The notes under the pieces: generated by a model
The model's database searches: none
What the model saw: only the letters and a program-made list of their open reading frames with translations
What the model was told of the DNA's origin: nothing
Assembly: GCA_965178125.1 (NCBI GenBank)
Contig: OZ237768.1
Span: 620,001 to 684,000, forward strand
Direction of reading: 5' to 3'
Source: Bilabrum cf. latius
Taxonomy: Eukaryota > Bigyra: Bicosoecida > Bigyra > Bicosoecida
DNA length: 64,000 bases
In this document: positions 49,456-60,693 of the stretch, piece by piece
Layout of the letters: each line of letters begins with the position of its first letter
Numbering within the stretch: the stretch's first letter is position 1
Made by a program: the position numbers and the translations under genes

Positions 49456-50075
49456 GCGGGAGCGGAAAGGGGGGCCACCCGGCTTCTGCAATGGAGCCTT
49501 TCGGAGCGGGTCCTGTGAGCTGAACTTCGAGGCGGGCCGATGTGGTCTCATGTCTGGTTGGTCGGCCATCTGCGCAATGCTGGCCCAATCACACGCATTG
49601 AAGTCCCACGAATCACATGCTGGATCCATCGTGGTGGCCGCAATCTTGCCGTAGCAATCGAGTTTGTGATAGGTGTGCGTTCTGTCCGGACACTCCCAGA
49701 GGCAGGCGCCCCCCTTTTGGAGCACCCACTACCTTAGCTCCCCCAAACAGCCGTGCAGTGGCCTAATCTAGCGGTATTCGTCTGGTCCATCCGGTCTCTT
49801 CGTCTCTTGAACACTGACCACGACCTGTTTGGGGTGCAAGCCACGGTGGCCTCGTTGCCTTGCTCTAGCTTACGTTCGCCAGGCGACCTGCCTGTAAGCC
49901 CCTGGCACGAAGCATTTGACATCTTTGCAATACACAGGTAATGTAGTGCCTTGAACCTAGCTAGCGATGCTGCAGACCCCGATTGTGAATCTGTCACCCT
50001 CTTGCGACCAAGTGTGCGACCACACATTTTTGATGTCGAATTCCAAGACAAATTCTAGCGCTGCTCAGTAGTCAC

Positions 50076-51640
50076 ATGGGTGGGGTTTGCTCTTCGCTGA
50101 AGGCGGGAGACGATGCCTCAAGCTCAACTCAAACTCCCAAGGCTGCCCCTGGCGACGCAGGTCTTCGGGCTGATTCAAAGTATAGAGATCCCGCTGGTGA
50201 GCAAGCAACGAGCTGAGGAGGAGACTACGAGTGTCATGACAGCGCAACTGTATGTATCTTCCTTCCCGATGTTTACTAAATTGCAGATGTTGAAACACAG
50301 CGGCATGCGGCCGATCTCGTGTCCGGATTGCCGGAGCTCGGCCTGGCAGTGAGCTGAAGTATCCCCGCAATTGTGTACCATGCCTTGAGCACACAACCAT
50401 TGCCCGTCATATGCCACTGTTTCTCCTAGGTACTTTGCAGGATATGCCCGGGCTGAGTCTTCAACCTGATCATGAGCCGCACCCTATTCGCTCGCCGGGT
50501 ACGCCAGATGCCGACAGCCGGCGGGATCAATTGGCCGATGTCTCGCGCCGACAGCGTGAAGAGCCATCCTAGAAGCGCAAAGCATGGCAGGAACTTCGGA
50601 AAGAACAGATATCGCTGCAGCTGGAACCGCTTCGCCTCCCAGAATTCGATGAACTGTTGGGGCGGCAAGCTACGGACCTTACAGACGATGCTGCGGCTGT
50701 TTCGCGCGGGCAAGACGATGGTAGCGGGGCGATCCAGGCAAGAAAACAGGCGTCATCCGCGAGTATGCTTCTGTCGAAATCATTAGGGACGCGGAGCAAC
50801 GGGGACTGGGGCGAGTGCGAGCAGTCGGCCGGTGGCATGTCGGAGCAAGACACCGGGCTCGAGTCCAGCCCGCAGGAGCAGACTTCCAGGGTACGGGGGG
50901 GACTGGGACTGGGCCTTTCGCAGCACGGAGAAGACGACACACCCATCGCGGAGCTCAGCGAAGAATCGCCTTGGAAGGATAAAGATGATGCTGCGCAGGC
51001 ATGGCCGGAGCCGATGGCGGGGGGCGCACCAACCGCCCCTGCCCCTGCCCCTGCCCCTGCCCCTGCCCCTGACTCTGGTGTTGGCATCGTCAGCAGAGCA
51101 CCTATCATGCAGCCTTCAAGGTGGGCATGGGCCCACGAGGACAGCACGATCGTGGATGGGAAAGGCCAAGAGCGGGCCAAGAGCCACGAGGCCGCCAGGC
51201 GCGGGGAAGCCCGCCCCCCTTCGGAATCGGGCGCTGCCCTCTCTGCACCGCAGGGGCCTCGCCCGGGGGGTGCGCTGCATGCCGCTAGGCCGAGCCAATT
51301 TGCTCCTGGCTCGGCCGTGAAGCCCCCCGGAGCAGGTGGGCCCGGTTAGAGCGAGCATGGCCCGATGGCAGGTCGTGGGGGTGCTGCGGGGACTCGGAGG
51401 TCCTCGCATTCCGGTCCTTCGATGGAAAGCATCGAGGGATTTGCAGGGGACCTCGGCAGCTGCTCTCGCCAGATGTCGCTCCCAGGGCAGCCCAGTGTAT
51501 CCAGCCAGCTGGGCAGCTCGGAGCTGACCCCCACGAGCGGGAGCATCGCCAGCCTGGAGAGAGAGGTGGACAGGCTCAGGGACCTGTACGGCGGGGCGGG
51601 AGGGCACTATGCTGGGCAACCTGCTGATATGACAAGATGA
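50076..51640 (+). CDS. MGGVC family protein C
   Basis: Exons 50076-50196, 50287-50348 and 50441-51640, 460 aa, TGA. It is essentially a duplicate of gene B, offset by 2671 bp in exons 1-2 and 2673 bp in exon 3 because of a 2-bp insertion inside intron 2. That the insertion falls in an intron, leaving the coding frame intact, supports the exon model. A few substitutions cluster near 51397-51431. Confidence 0.75.
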
Positions 51641-51805
51641 ATGTTTACTTGCTTCGATTGAATGCACTGCCTGGCCTGATCATGGTTCGAATGGATAGGT
51701 GCATCACCCAGACATTGCCTGCCTTCAAAAATATGGCGCCTGGATTCGGAGCTTCTGGCGTGGGTCGCCAGAGGCGTTGCACAGTACTACGAGGTCTACA
51801 CAGCC

Positions 51806-53528
51806 ATGGGAGGCGTATGTTTATCGTCAAAGGCTTCTGATATCATAGCTAATGATTAGTGTGGTCGGATTACTCAGCAAAAGGAGCCACATAAAGTACC
51901 GCCGACAGGTTTGGAGTCTGACGAGCACCGCTGCACCGCTGGTAAGGCTTCGCAAGCAAAGCAACCGCTCTGCGTCAGATTTAGTTTTCAGAAGCCTGTA
52001 AACGGTATCAACGCATATTATGCGCCCAAATCGTCCGCAGATACCACAAAGCCAGTCGCTTGTGATGCTGCAGTCGGAGGCATGCCAACGCTCGATGTGG
52101 ACGTAAGGACGAACGCTGCGCTAGCACTCCTTCTAGGGTGTACAATAGTATAACCGCACACTGAGTAGACTTGTCACATTATACTATTTGCAGCAGACGG
52201 TTGGTATGAAACTAGAGCCAGGATACGAGCAAGATGAGGCTTGTGGCGCGCCGCAGGACTCTCAAATCGATCAGGATGAAGACGAGCCGCAGTGCTCTCC
52301 TAAAAGCGAGGATGATAGGTAGAAAAGGCGCACTTTATGGAAGGAGTTGCGAAGAGAATAGATATCGCTCCAACTGGAGCCGTTGCGAATGCCCGAATTC
52401 GATGCAGTGCTTGGCCGTTTGGCGTCCGACTTGACGGACACCACCGAATTGGAGACGGAGGACAGCAATGGAAACCAACCACGCAGGCGAAAGTCGTCCC
52501 GAAAGATTTCATCGGCAAGGACAGAGTCAACTGCTCGCTCCGCAGGTTCACACTTGCACATTGCTTCCTCCGGCTGCCTTTCCACGGGGCTGCCGCCGAA
52601 GCACCTTAGGCTTAGCACTGCATCTGGGCCCGAGGCTAGAAGCGCAGAACCGTTCGAGAGCATGCATGATTTTAAAGAATCCTAGGAAGAACAGGTAGCG
52701 GTGTGGGAAGCGTGGGAAGAGGAGGTGGTTGCGACAACCGGGCCAGAAGGAGATTCGCATGTCATCAATGTCGAATGCGGAGTGCATTCCCCGGAAGAAC
52801 AGACCCCTCGCCAGCCTGAAATGAGTCCTTCTAGATGGAAAGACGATATAACCGCCAGCGCAACTCCACCAGATAGCCTGGTGGGCAAGCAGAGCATTGA
52901 GGAACAAAGAGGGCGGAATGCGGACCGTGCTGGTGCTCGTGCTCCTCCTCCTACGCATGGCTCGAGCCAGGACGCCCGCTCTGCCTCCCCGGTCAAAGAG
53001 CACGCGAAGTCTTGCCACATACCAGCTTCCTAGACCCAGGCAGCAAGCACCGAGCCCACAGCGGACGCGCCCACAGGTGACGGGGATGGGGTCCCTGATG
53101 CAGCCGCAAGCAGCTCCCACCGCGGGATGCAGAAGCGGGTGTCCGAGCTGGAGGCTGCAGGGGGCACTTCTCCGAGTCACGGCAGCTCCAGCGGAAGCAG
53201 AGTGCAGCTCCCCGGCAGCTGCGGCAAGCCCCACGAGTCCCCGCAGGACCGCGTACCCCGCCCCGGGATCCAGGTCCTGTGCGGCAGCCCGGAGCGGGGG
53301 AGCAGCCAGGAGGGCTTGATGATGCTGCCCGGGCACACGAGCATGGCCAGCAGTCTTGCCAGCCAGCTGGGCAGCTCGGAGCTGACCCCCACGAGCGGGA
53401 GCATCGCCAGCCTAGAGAGAGAGGTGGACAGGCTCAGGGACCTGTACGGGAACCAATCGAGCTGCCACAGCCCCGGGCAAGGCAGCACGCCGGCAGAGTC
53501 GAGATTCAGTCGGAGCAAGTACAGCTGA
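51806..53528 (+). CDS. MGGVC family protein D (divergent member)
   Basis: Exons 51806-51941, 52041-52102 and 52194-53528, 510 aa, TGA. The start MGGVCLSSKASDIIAND is followed by a TAG (Gln). The phase-1 exon 1 end and the 62-nt exon 2 match the other copies although the sequence is very different. Exon 3 has the helix KRRTLWKELRRE-Q-ISLQLEP, where Q is TAG (52359-52361); copies A-C have CAG at the same place (45268-45270 in A). More TAGs follow at 52320, 52683 and 53031. The middle has diverged, but the C-terminal block at about 53332-53450 is almost identical in DNA to the other copies. The tail after LRDLYG is unique (NQSSCHSPGQGSTPAES). Confidence 0.75.
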
Positions 53529-53820
53529 ATGGTGTGTCGGCTACCCCTGTGGTAGATGCGGCTGGAGTGTCGAGCAGCAGGACCGATCGCCTCGACCCGG
53601 GAGGCTCGCATCGGATGTTTCTGAAAACAGTCCCCGCCATTTACGTGGGATTCAGACCAATACAGTAATTGCTTCCTCTCGAATAGGCCCGGGGCAGCAT
53701 TCAGAAATCCGAATCCAATTTTACAAGCGCTGCGCTGAGGCCAGTCACGACGCCGCTCACTGCAGTACTTCCAACTGTTTATCACAAAGATCGCTTGCTG
53801 GTGTAACGCGCGTGACTTGC
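53529..53820. other. Intergenic region, MGGVC gene D to HDAC
   Basis: About 290 bp between co-directional genes; presumably the terminator of the former and the promoter of the latter. No gene seen. Confidence 0.4.
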
Positions 53821-55524
53821 ATGCACGGATGTCGAATCACTCGGCTATTCCACAAGACGATCATGCGCGGGCGATCCATGCGAACTTGGGCACCAGTGTT
53901 CGCCTCAAGCAGGTACACCGTAGGCCTCCCTGAAAAACACACGTTTCCGATGTAGCGCTATGAACAAGTGCAACACCTCTTGCGAACCCTGCAGCAGTCG
54001 ATGCCTCTTCGAGTTCTCGAGCCTGAAGCTATCGCTGAGGTCGACGTGGCGACTGCACACGACTCAGGCTGGGCCAAACGGTACGTGCAAGGCAATCTAT
54101 CGCACGATGAGCGCAGGGATATTGGCTTTCCGTGGTCGAAGGAGTTCGTGCATCGGACACTAGCGATCACTGGGGCGACTGTGCACGCGCAGGAAGCTAG
54201 CCTGCGGGATGCCGCTCTTGTTGCAGCTTCGGCCGCAGTTCCTGAAGTGAAACAAGCCATACAGCTAGATGCCAGTGACCCGAACCATGGCCCTGGCGTG
54301 TTTGTCGAACGCATCGGTCGCCCCCCTTACCTTCGAGAGCAGCCCGAGCACCTGCTCGACTCGGTTGCTCGCCTCGACGACCCGGAGCAATTCCCCGCCG
54401 GCCTGGGCATGATGGCCTGCAATGCGGCGGGAGGCACGCACCACGCCTTCAGGGACAGGGGGGAAGGGTACTGCATCTTCAACGACATCGCGGTGGCAGT
54501 GGCACTGGGCATGCGCGGCATGGACGCAACGCTGGAGCCAGGCGCCGCGACGAGGTTCCGCATCCGGAGAGGCCGTAGCCTGGAAGAGCAGGGCAGAGCG
54601 TCCGACGTGCTGTGCGAAGTGAACGTTCGCCTGGTTCGCTCGGCGGTGATTGACCTGGACGTGCACCAGGGCAACGGCACGGCCGCCATGCTCTCGCCGG
54701 GGGCACAAGGAGAACAAGGGCACGGCATGCCGGCAGACACGGAGGTGGGACAGGCAGGGCAGTGGGCATAGAACAAGAACAAAGCCGGTAAATCTGGCGT
54801 AGGAAAGAAGAAAGGAGGCGGTGCGTCGGGCGTCACCCCGCGTCCATACGACCTTGAGGCAGGGAGGCACTGGGCGAGAGAAACGTACGGGGACGAAAAT
54901 GGAGGCAGTGGTGCCCCCACCGGGTCTCGGGGGGCTTTCACGGCCTCGCTGCACGGAGACCGGAACTATCCCTGGCGCTCCCGCGTGCTGGGCTCCTTCG
55001 ATCTTGGCCTGCCGGACGATGCGAGCGAGGAACAGTACCTGGACGGTGTGGAGCTGCTGCTGCAGAAAGTGGGGGCCTGGCTGGAGGCCAGCTGGGAGAT
55101 GCAGGCGAGGGAACAACGGGGGGGGATGGGAATGGTCCCTGTGATGCAAGCACGAGGGGGTGCATCGCACGATCGTGCAGGGTACAGCGGGGTCCGGGTC
55201 AGCCGCGCGTCGCCTCCGCAGTCCGGGGGAGGAGCGCCCTGCGTGGACTGCGAGGTCGACTTGGTGCACTACCAGGCGGGGGTCGACCCGTTGAGGCAGG
55301 ATCGGTTGGGGCGGCTCGGTGTGACGAGGACGTGCCTGCACCGCAGGAACGAGATTGTGTTTCGCGCTGTGGAGGGTTGGGGAGTGCCTTGCGTGGTGAG
55401 CATGGGGGGAGGGTACAGCCGGCCGATCGAAGCCTCCGTACGAGCACATGGGGATGTTTTTGCGCAGGCTGGGGTGGCCAACAGGCGCATGGCGGAGGCC
55501 AGGGCACGGACTTTCGGGATCTGA
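53821..55524 (+). CDS. Histone deacetylase-fold zinc hydrolase (HDAC11 / bacterial-type)
   Basis: ATG 53821 to TGA 55522-55524, 567 aa, with TAG = Gln at 53953 and 54769. It is a Zn-dependent deacetylase fold. Conserved segments in order: LPEKHTFPM-Q-RYEQV (first TAG, in the classical HDAC N-terminal motif); ACNAAGGTHHAF with the active-site His pair (about residue 200); EGYCIFNDIAVAV; IDLDVHQGNGTA with zinc-binding Asp and His (about 278); SLHGDRNYPW; LVHYQAGVDPLRQDRLGRLG with the second zinc Asp (about 484); MGGGYSRPIEASVRAH. Low-complexity insertions interrupt the fold near 54540-54600 and 54690-54830, and the second TAG lies in the latter. The Arg-rich, acid-poor N-terminus (MHGCRITRLFHKTIMRGRSM) looks like an organelle transit peptide. 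Later in-frame ATGs (53863, 53878) are possible starts. Confidence 0.85.
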
Positions 55525-55645
55525 TCACCAGTCTGGTTTTCGATATCGGTTGCGAGCAATTATTGCAAAACACGTCCTCGATGCAAGTTACTCCCGTAGC
55601 GATCCAACCGCGGATGATCTGCTCGCCTAAAGTCGAGAAATAATC

Positions 55646-57771
55646 ATGTCGTCTAAGAAACGCCTGCTTTCAGAGGATGAAGACTAGGTTGTGCCTCTGC
55701 ACTGGTGAGAATTTTGGCTGCTTCTGCCAGCTACGCGCCGGGCTTCGCATTCGCCATGAGAATCTTTCGGCGTCCGCAAAATATATTGGGTGTTCGGGTA
55801 GTTTATTGTGCCTCGTCCCAGTAATTTGCAGCTCCCAGGGCCATAAATTGAGTTGTATGGTTGCGTTGGACGACAAGCCCCTAGACCATCGTCGCATCCT
55901 CACTGTTTCCTCTCGACTTTTAACGTCGCAGGACTGAGTAGGGGTCGTACAGCGTCGGTCACATCCTGAACGACTTGTGCGCGGCCTGCTGGTTTTCCTA
56001 CCTGCTGATCTATACGTAGAAGGCGGTCGGTCTATCGCCGGTCCAAGCGGGCATCTGCATGTTTTCCGGGCAGATTGCAGACGCGCTGGCCACACCAGCA
56101 GTTGGTGTGCTATCAGACGCAACTAAGGCCTCTGAATCTTGCTTAGCTTTGCGTCTTGGGCGCCGCAAGCTGTGGAACCTTGGTGGAGGCCTCCTCGTGA
56201 TGTTGTGCTACGCTTGCGTGTTCATGGTGCACCTCGGCTGCGACGTGAACTCCGCGCTCAGAACGGCCTACTACGCCATCATGGCCAGCCTCTTCAACGT
56301 GGGCTGGGCCGCCAACCAGGTCTCCCACATGGCCCTGGTCCCCGACCTGGCAGAGGAGAGGGGCATGCAGGTGCGACTCAACTCGATGCGGTACGCAGGC
56401 ACAGTCGCCTCGAACGTGCTCGTGTTCGTCACAGCCACGCTGCTGCTGCGGACCGGAGGCGACGAGGCTGACGAGGACCCTCGGGTGTACAGGCATCTGG
56501 CCATCGTCGTTGAGTGCGTGGGAGTCACGTGCAGTTTGGTGTTCCTGCTGGGCACCCCGGAATGGGGCCACGAGGACGACGACGAGGGCGATCCTGCTTC
56601 AGGGAACAACGGTTTGGCCAAGGCTCTAATGGATGGTAACGAGGGAGCAAGGTACGGCGTGACGGACAGCCCATCGACAGACACGGGGGGAGGCGACACA
56701 GAGAGCGTGGCGGACAGCGTGGTTCCATTCGGGGAGATGAAGGGGTTCCAATCGGGCTCTATAGTCGACAGCGCGGGGGTTGGTGGGGGAGGGGGTTTTG
56801 GGCGCGGGGATGACGAGGAGAAGCACAGGGGCGGTTTCTATTCCGAGTCCTCCTCGGTGGCAGGGTCTGTAAACGCGGGCGACGACGACGACGGGGATCT
56901 CGATATCGAGGAGGGTAAGCGGGACCGGTTTGCGGGTGCACTGCACGATCGCGCACCCGACGCCGTGCTGACGGCGGTGGGCGGGGGCGGCGACGGCCCC
57001 TCTCGGCTGGCGCTGGACTCGTCCAGGGCCGCATCATCCGATGGCAAGGGCACCTCGCTTCGCAGCGCATCGGCAACGTCGGCCAAGAGCGGCAAGAGCA
57101 GCAGCAGCGGCGGGCTCAGGAGGCGGAAGAGCTCCGGGAGGGTCAAGAAGACGTGGAGCTGCTGGTTCAAGGAGCCCACGTTCTACACTGTCGGAGCCAC
57201 GTACATGTGCACGAGGCTGGTGGTGAACACGAGCCAGACGTACATCCCCTTTTACGTGACAGAGACCATGCAGCTGGACGCGGCCTCTATTGCCACAGTG
57301 CCTCTGCTCGTGTACGTGGCTGGCTTTCTCTCCGCTGCCCTCATGCAGTGGGCTAACGCAAAGCTGGGCAGGGGCTGGACCTACAGCCTGTCGGCCGGTC
57401 TATCCGCAGGGGCAGCCACCATGATGCTGGCGCTCCCTGGGCAGCACGCCTGGATCGCGTACGTGCTGGCGCTGCTGCTGGGAGCAGGGAACGCGGGCAT
57501 GATGGTGACGAGCGTATCGCAGGAAGCAGCGCTAGTGGGCGACAATGTGGAATCGGGGGCCTTCGTGTACGGAGCGCTGTCTCTGCTGGACAAGCTCTCG
57601 TGCGGGATCGTGGTGCTGGCGCTGCAGATCCTGCAGCAGCAGCAGAGCGAGGCAGCGCTGCCGCACTTCTTCCGTCTCGCGGTGAGCACGGTGCCTCTGG
57701 CCGCGGCGGTGGTCGGCGTGGTATTCTGCTTCGTGAGCGAGGCGCAGCCGAGGCTGAAGAGGCACGTGTGA
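55646..57771 (+). CDS. MFSD12-like major facilitator transporter
   Basis: Exons 55646-55704 and 55932-57771 (intron 227 nt, GTGAGA...CGCAG), 632 aa, TGA. The start MSSKKRLLSEDED-Q-VVPL contains a TAG. The splice restores the family N-terminal motif YSVGHILNDLCAACWFSYLL, followed by IYT-Q-KAVGLSP (TAG at about 56017) and GQIADALATPAVGVLSD, the loop signature of the MFSD12/GPH-like branch. TM helices then continue, for example GGLLVMLCYACVFMVHLG and YYAIMASLFNVGWAANQVSH. A long acidic/Ser-rich cytosolic loop (about 56570-57150) separates the two six-helix halves. Second-half helices include LLVYVAGFLSAALMQWANA. The substrate is unknown; animal MFSD12 acts in lysosome-related organelles. Confidence 0.87.
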
Positions 57772-58278
57772 GGGCGGTGTGTTGAATGCCTGGTGGTTGG
57801 CTGGTTGGTGTGCAAGCGTGGCTGATGGCTTTGCGAAGGGTTCGGTACGCCGATCCCGCGACACAGCCAGCGGTGCGTTTGTTGTACCAGTCGATCCGGC
57901 CGGTCGGGGGGATGTGTGGTTCGCACACAACTCCATGTGGCGGAGCTAAGCGCAGTACCACACTGACGCCTTTGCTCGCCAAGCCGCCATCCCCGCAAGG
58001 GGGGCAGCGTCTTGTACCTGCCTTCCCTGGGGGTTGCGGCTGCGCGAGCTCATACTTAGTATGGGTATGCCTAGTGTGGTATTTTCGCGGCTTATGGTCA
58101 TACCTGCTACGGATTCTGTTTTGCAATCCATGGATCCATTTCACAGATCTATGGGATAGCTCCTTTTGCCGCAGCTCGACCACCAGGCCATGATTGTACG
58201 GCCGCGCCTGGGAAATATTTATGACTAGATCTAATCAAGCGAGCATTGGCCGGCTGTCGCCGAGCAGTAGTTGCCAAG
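57772..58278. other. Intergenic region between convergent genes
   Basis: About 500 bp between the 3' end of the transporter gene (plus) and the 3' end of the Pfs2 gene (minus). No gene seen; ORFs antisense to it lack domain similarity. Confidence 0.45.
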
Positions 58279-58391
58279 TACCCGGCGCCGTGAAAGGTCG
58301 GATTTGACCGACCGACCGGTATCGCCGATATCGGTACCATGAGTTCACCTTACCGATTCTCGCGTACCATTCAAGTAATCCTAAAATAATA
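58279..58391 (+). repeat. 113-bp dispersed structured repeat, copy 2
   Basis: Matches 18887-18999 with only a handful of differences (for example GGATTTGACC versus GGATTTGGCC). Its right edge lies 1 bp from the TGA of the Pfs2-like gene, so it forms the start of that gene's 3' UTR in reverse orientation. Confidence 0.8.
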
Positions 58392-58392
58392 C

Positions 58393-60693
58393 TCACCGAA
58401 GCATCCGCAATCCTCCTTCAGTGCCTCCGCCTGGCCCAGGACGTGCCCCTCCTGCACCCATCCCTCCCCCATATCCACCTCCAGGTCTCGGGGGTCCTTG
58501 CCCACCTGCCATCGGGACCTACCCATAGGCCGCCCCAGCTCCAGGATGCCCAGCAGGCCCCCTACCAGCCCACCCGGGGCCGCCTTGAGGAGGCCCCCAC
58601 GAGGCAGACGGGCCTGAAGACGATGTAGACGACGCAGCAGTGACCGGCATGCCCATGCCCATGCCCACGGAGCGGAACGACCCGGGGCCGGGAGCCCCAC
58701 GGCTAGGCACACCAGCTGCCGCGGCGGCTGCAGATGCAGGCGGCAGCGAAGGCGCCCCGCCTGCGCCACCAGCCCCGGGCCTACCCCGGATCGTCTCCCC
58801 GCCCAGCCCCTGCAGCACGAAGCCTCCACTCGCCGACCCACCGCTAGCACCACCCGCAGCCGCCCCCGCTCCCATCCCGACCGCTCCGCCCACCATCTCC
58901 GCCGGTTTGGCCATGTCCGCCATCCGGAGCCCCTCAAGGACTGTGGACATCCTCCTGTCGCTGCCCGCGTAATCGTACTGCGACCTCGTCTCGCCGGGGC
59001 GGGGGGGCAGCCACAGCTTGCAGGTGTTGTCGTTGGACCCAGTGGCAAGGACGGACCCAGAGGGGTGCCAGGCCATGGTCCAGATCCCGTTGTCGTGCGC
59101 ATACGGCACAGCTGCGAGGGGGGCTTCCTGCCCGGGGGTCCAGTAGGCCATGGCCCCGTCCATGTGGCCTGTGGCGAGCAGCCGGGGGATGGTGGGGTGC
59201 CACGCCAGGGCCGCAGGGATGGTCCTCTCCATGCGGGCTGTGATCGTGTCCGCGTCCAGCTTGGTGTGACGAGTGATGTGGTCCGGGAGGGGCCGTCGGG
59301 ACCTCGAGATTCCAACGGGCTCTTTGAGTCTCCGGATGTCCGCAAACACGATGGTCCGGTCGTTCGAAGTGGAAGCGATGCTGTACTGGTCCGTGGGGCA
59401 CCAAGCCACTCGGCTGACGTCTTGCGAATGAAAGCTACTGCGCGGGGGCAAGACAGGGGTCGGTGGATAGGCAAGGCAAGCGGAATGGCTTGGGGGCGGG
59501 CCGCCTACAAATGGGAACACAGACGAGAAAACGTTCACACGTGCCAGCAGACCGAGGCATGGCCACAGCGGGCGCTGCCCCGCCCACAAGAGCGAGAGCG
59601 AGAGCGAGCGATAGCCCCGTAACAATGCAAGAAGCACGACGCTCTTTTCTCACGTAATCGCCAGCTGCTTGCTGGTCCTGGGATCCCATAACCGCACGGT
59701 ACAATCGCTGGAGCAGCTCGCCAGCAGCGACATGGTCGGGTGCCACTCGGCGGCGCGGCAGTTGGACCGATGCCCCTCCAGCTGGCTCTCGGGGGCGAAT
59801 TTCCTCAGGTCGACCACCTTGATCATGGCGTCGTCGCTGCACGTGGCAAACTTGTGGCCGCTGGGGCTGAGGCTCACTCCACGGATGGATTCCTTGTGCA
59901 GCTTGGGAAGCGCATTCAGGTACAGGAAACCCGTGGCCTTCCAGAGGCGCACCTCGCCCTGGTCGTCAGCCGTCAGGATAGCGGGATCGCCGGCATCGAA
60001 GGTGGGGTGCACGGCCATGGCACGCACGGAGGCATTGTGCGCGGCCTTGGTCCACTCGTGGTGGAAGGTGCGCCCATTCCAGCGGCACAGCTCGCCGTTC
60101 ATCATGCCGCTGAACAGTCCGCGGCCGTCTGGTGACCAGTGGATGCAGAAAACCTTCGAACGGCTGTGGGAGAGAGCATAGCCAAACATTCGCGTATTTA
60201 TTCTAGACGTGATGTCACAGTGGGGACCTTCTACGCCCGGAGCGCTCATGTGTCGCTTGTACGAAGAGTGCGGGAGGATGGCTCGTTCGTCCGAAGCCGC
60301 TGCTCGGTACGGCGCGTCCTGCTCGCTCGCCAGAACCAAGCAAGTATCATCTTCCCCTCCCCTTCTCTGCGCTGACCGGCCTTGCGCGCCTCCTTGACTT
60401 CCCATGGTACCTTGTCGCGATCCGTATGCTGCACCGGTGCTCGGTCCTCTCGGCCCGCTTTGATAAAATCCTCCCGAAGGTGGTCTAGGTGCACCACCTC
60501 TCATCTGCGCAGGAGAGCCAAACGGTGGGCGGTGCGACCCGCTTGCGCCGTACGAAGCACCAGCCGGTGGTCTGGCGGCAAATTGGGGCGGCCTCCCACC
60601 AGCCGGTCTCGGCCAGCCAGCTCCACCAGGCCTGGGCATGCCCTAGCCATATCCCGAACCATATGAATGGGAAGGGCCTGGGCGGCCTTGCAT
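58393..60693 (-). CDS. PFS2: WD40 polyadenylation factor, Pfs2/WDR33 family
   Basis: Exons 60693-59654 and 59437-58393 (intron 216 nt, GTGAGA...CGCAG), 694 aa, TGA 58395-58393. In yeast and animals this family holds the polyadenylation-signal recognition module of CPSF. WD40 repeats in order: VFCIHWSPDGRGLFSGMMNG, SVRAMAVHP, SIRGVSLSPSGHKFATCSDD, NCRAAEWHPTMSLLASCSSD then VRLWDP, VSRVAWCPTDQYSIASTSND spanning the splice, AALAWHPTIPRLLATGHMDG, IWTMAWHPSGSVLATGSND then CKLWLPPRPGE. The last two match Pfs2/WDR33 closely. N- and C-terminal tails are Gly/Pro-rich, as in WDR33. TAG = Gln occurs in both tails (GYG-Q-GMPRP at about 60650; YG-Q-VPMAGG at 58519). A GTGAGT donor-like sequence overlaps the stop, so a further 3' exon cannot be excluded. 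Confidence 0.88.

Larger units (their letters stand above)
48968..51640 (+). repeat. Tandem duplication unit 2 (2673 bp)
   Basis: Second unit of the tandem duplication, joined head-to-tail without intervening sequence to 46297-48967. The near-identity implies a very recent event or ongoing gene conversion. Confidence 0.9.
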
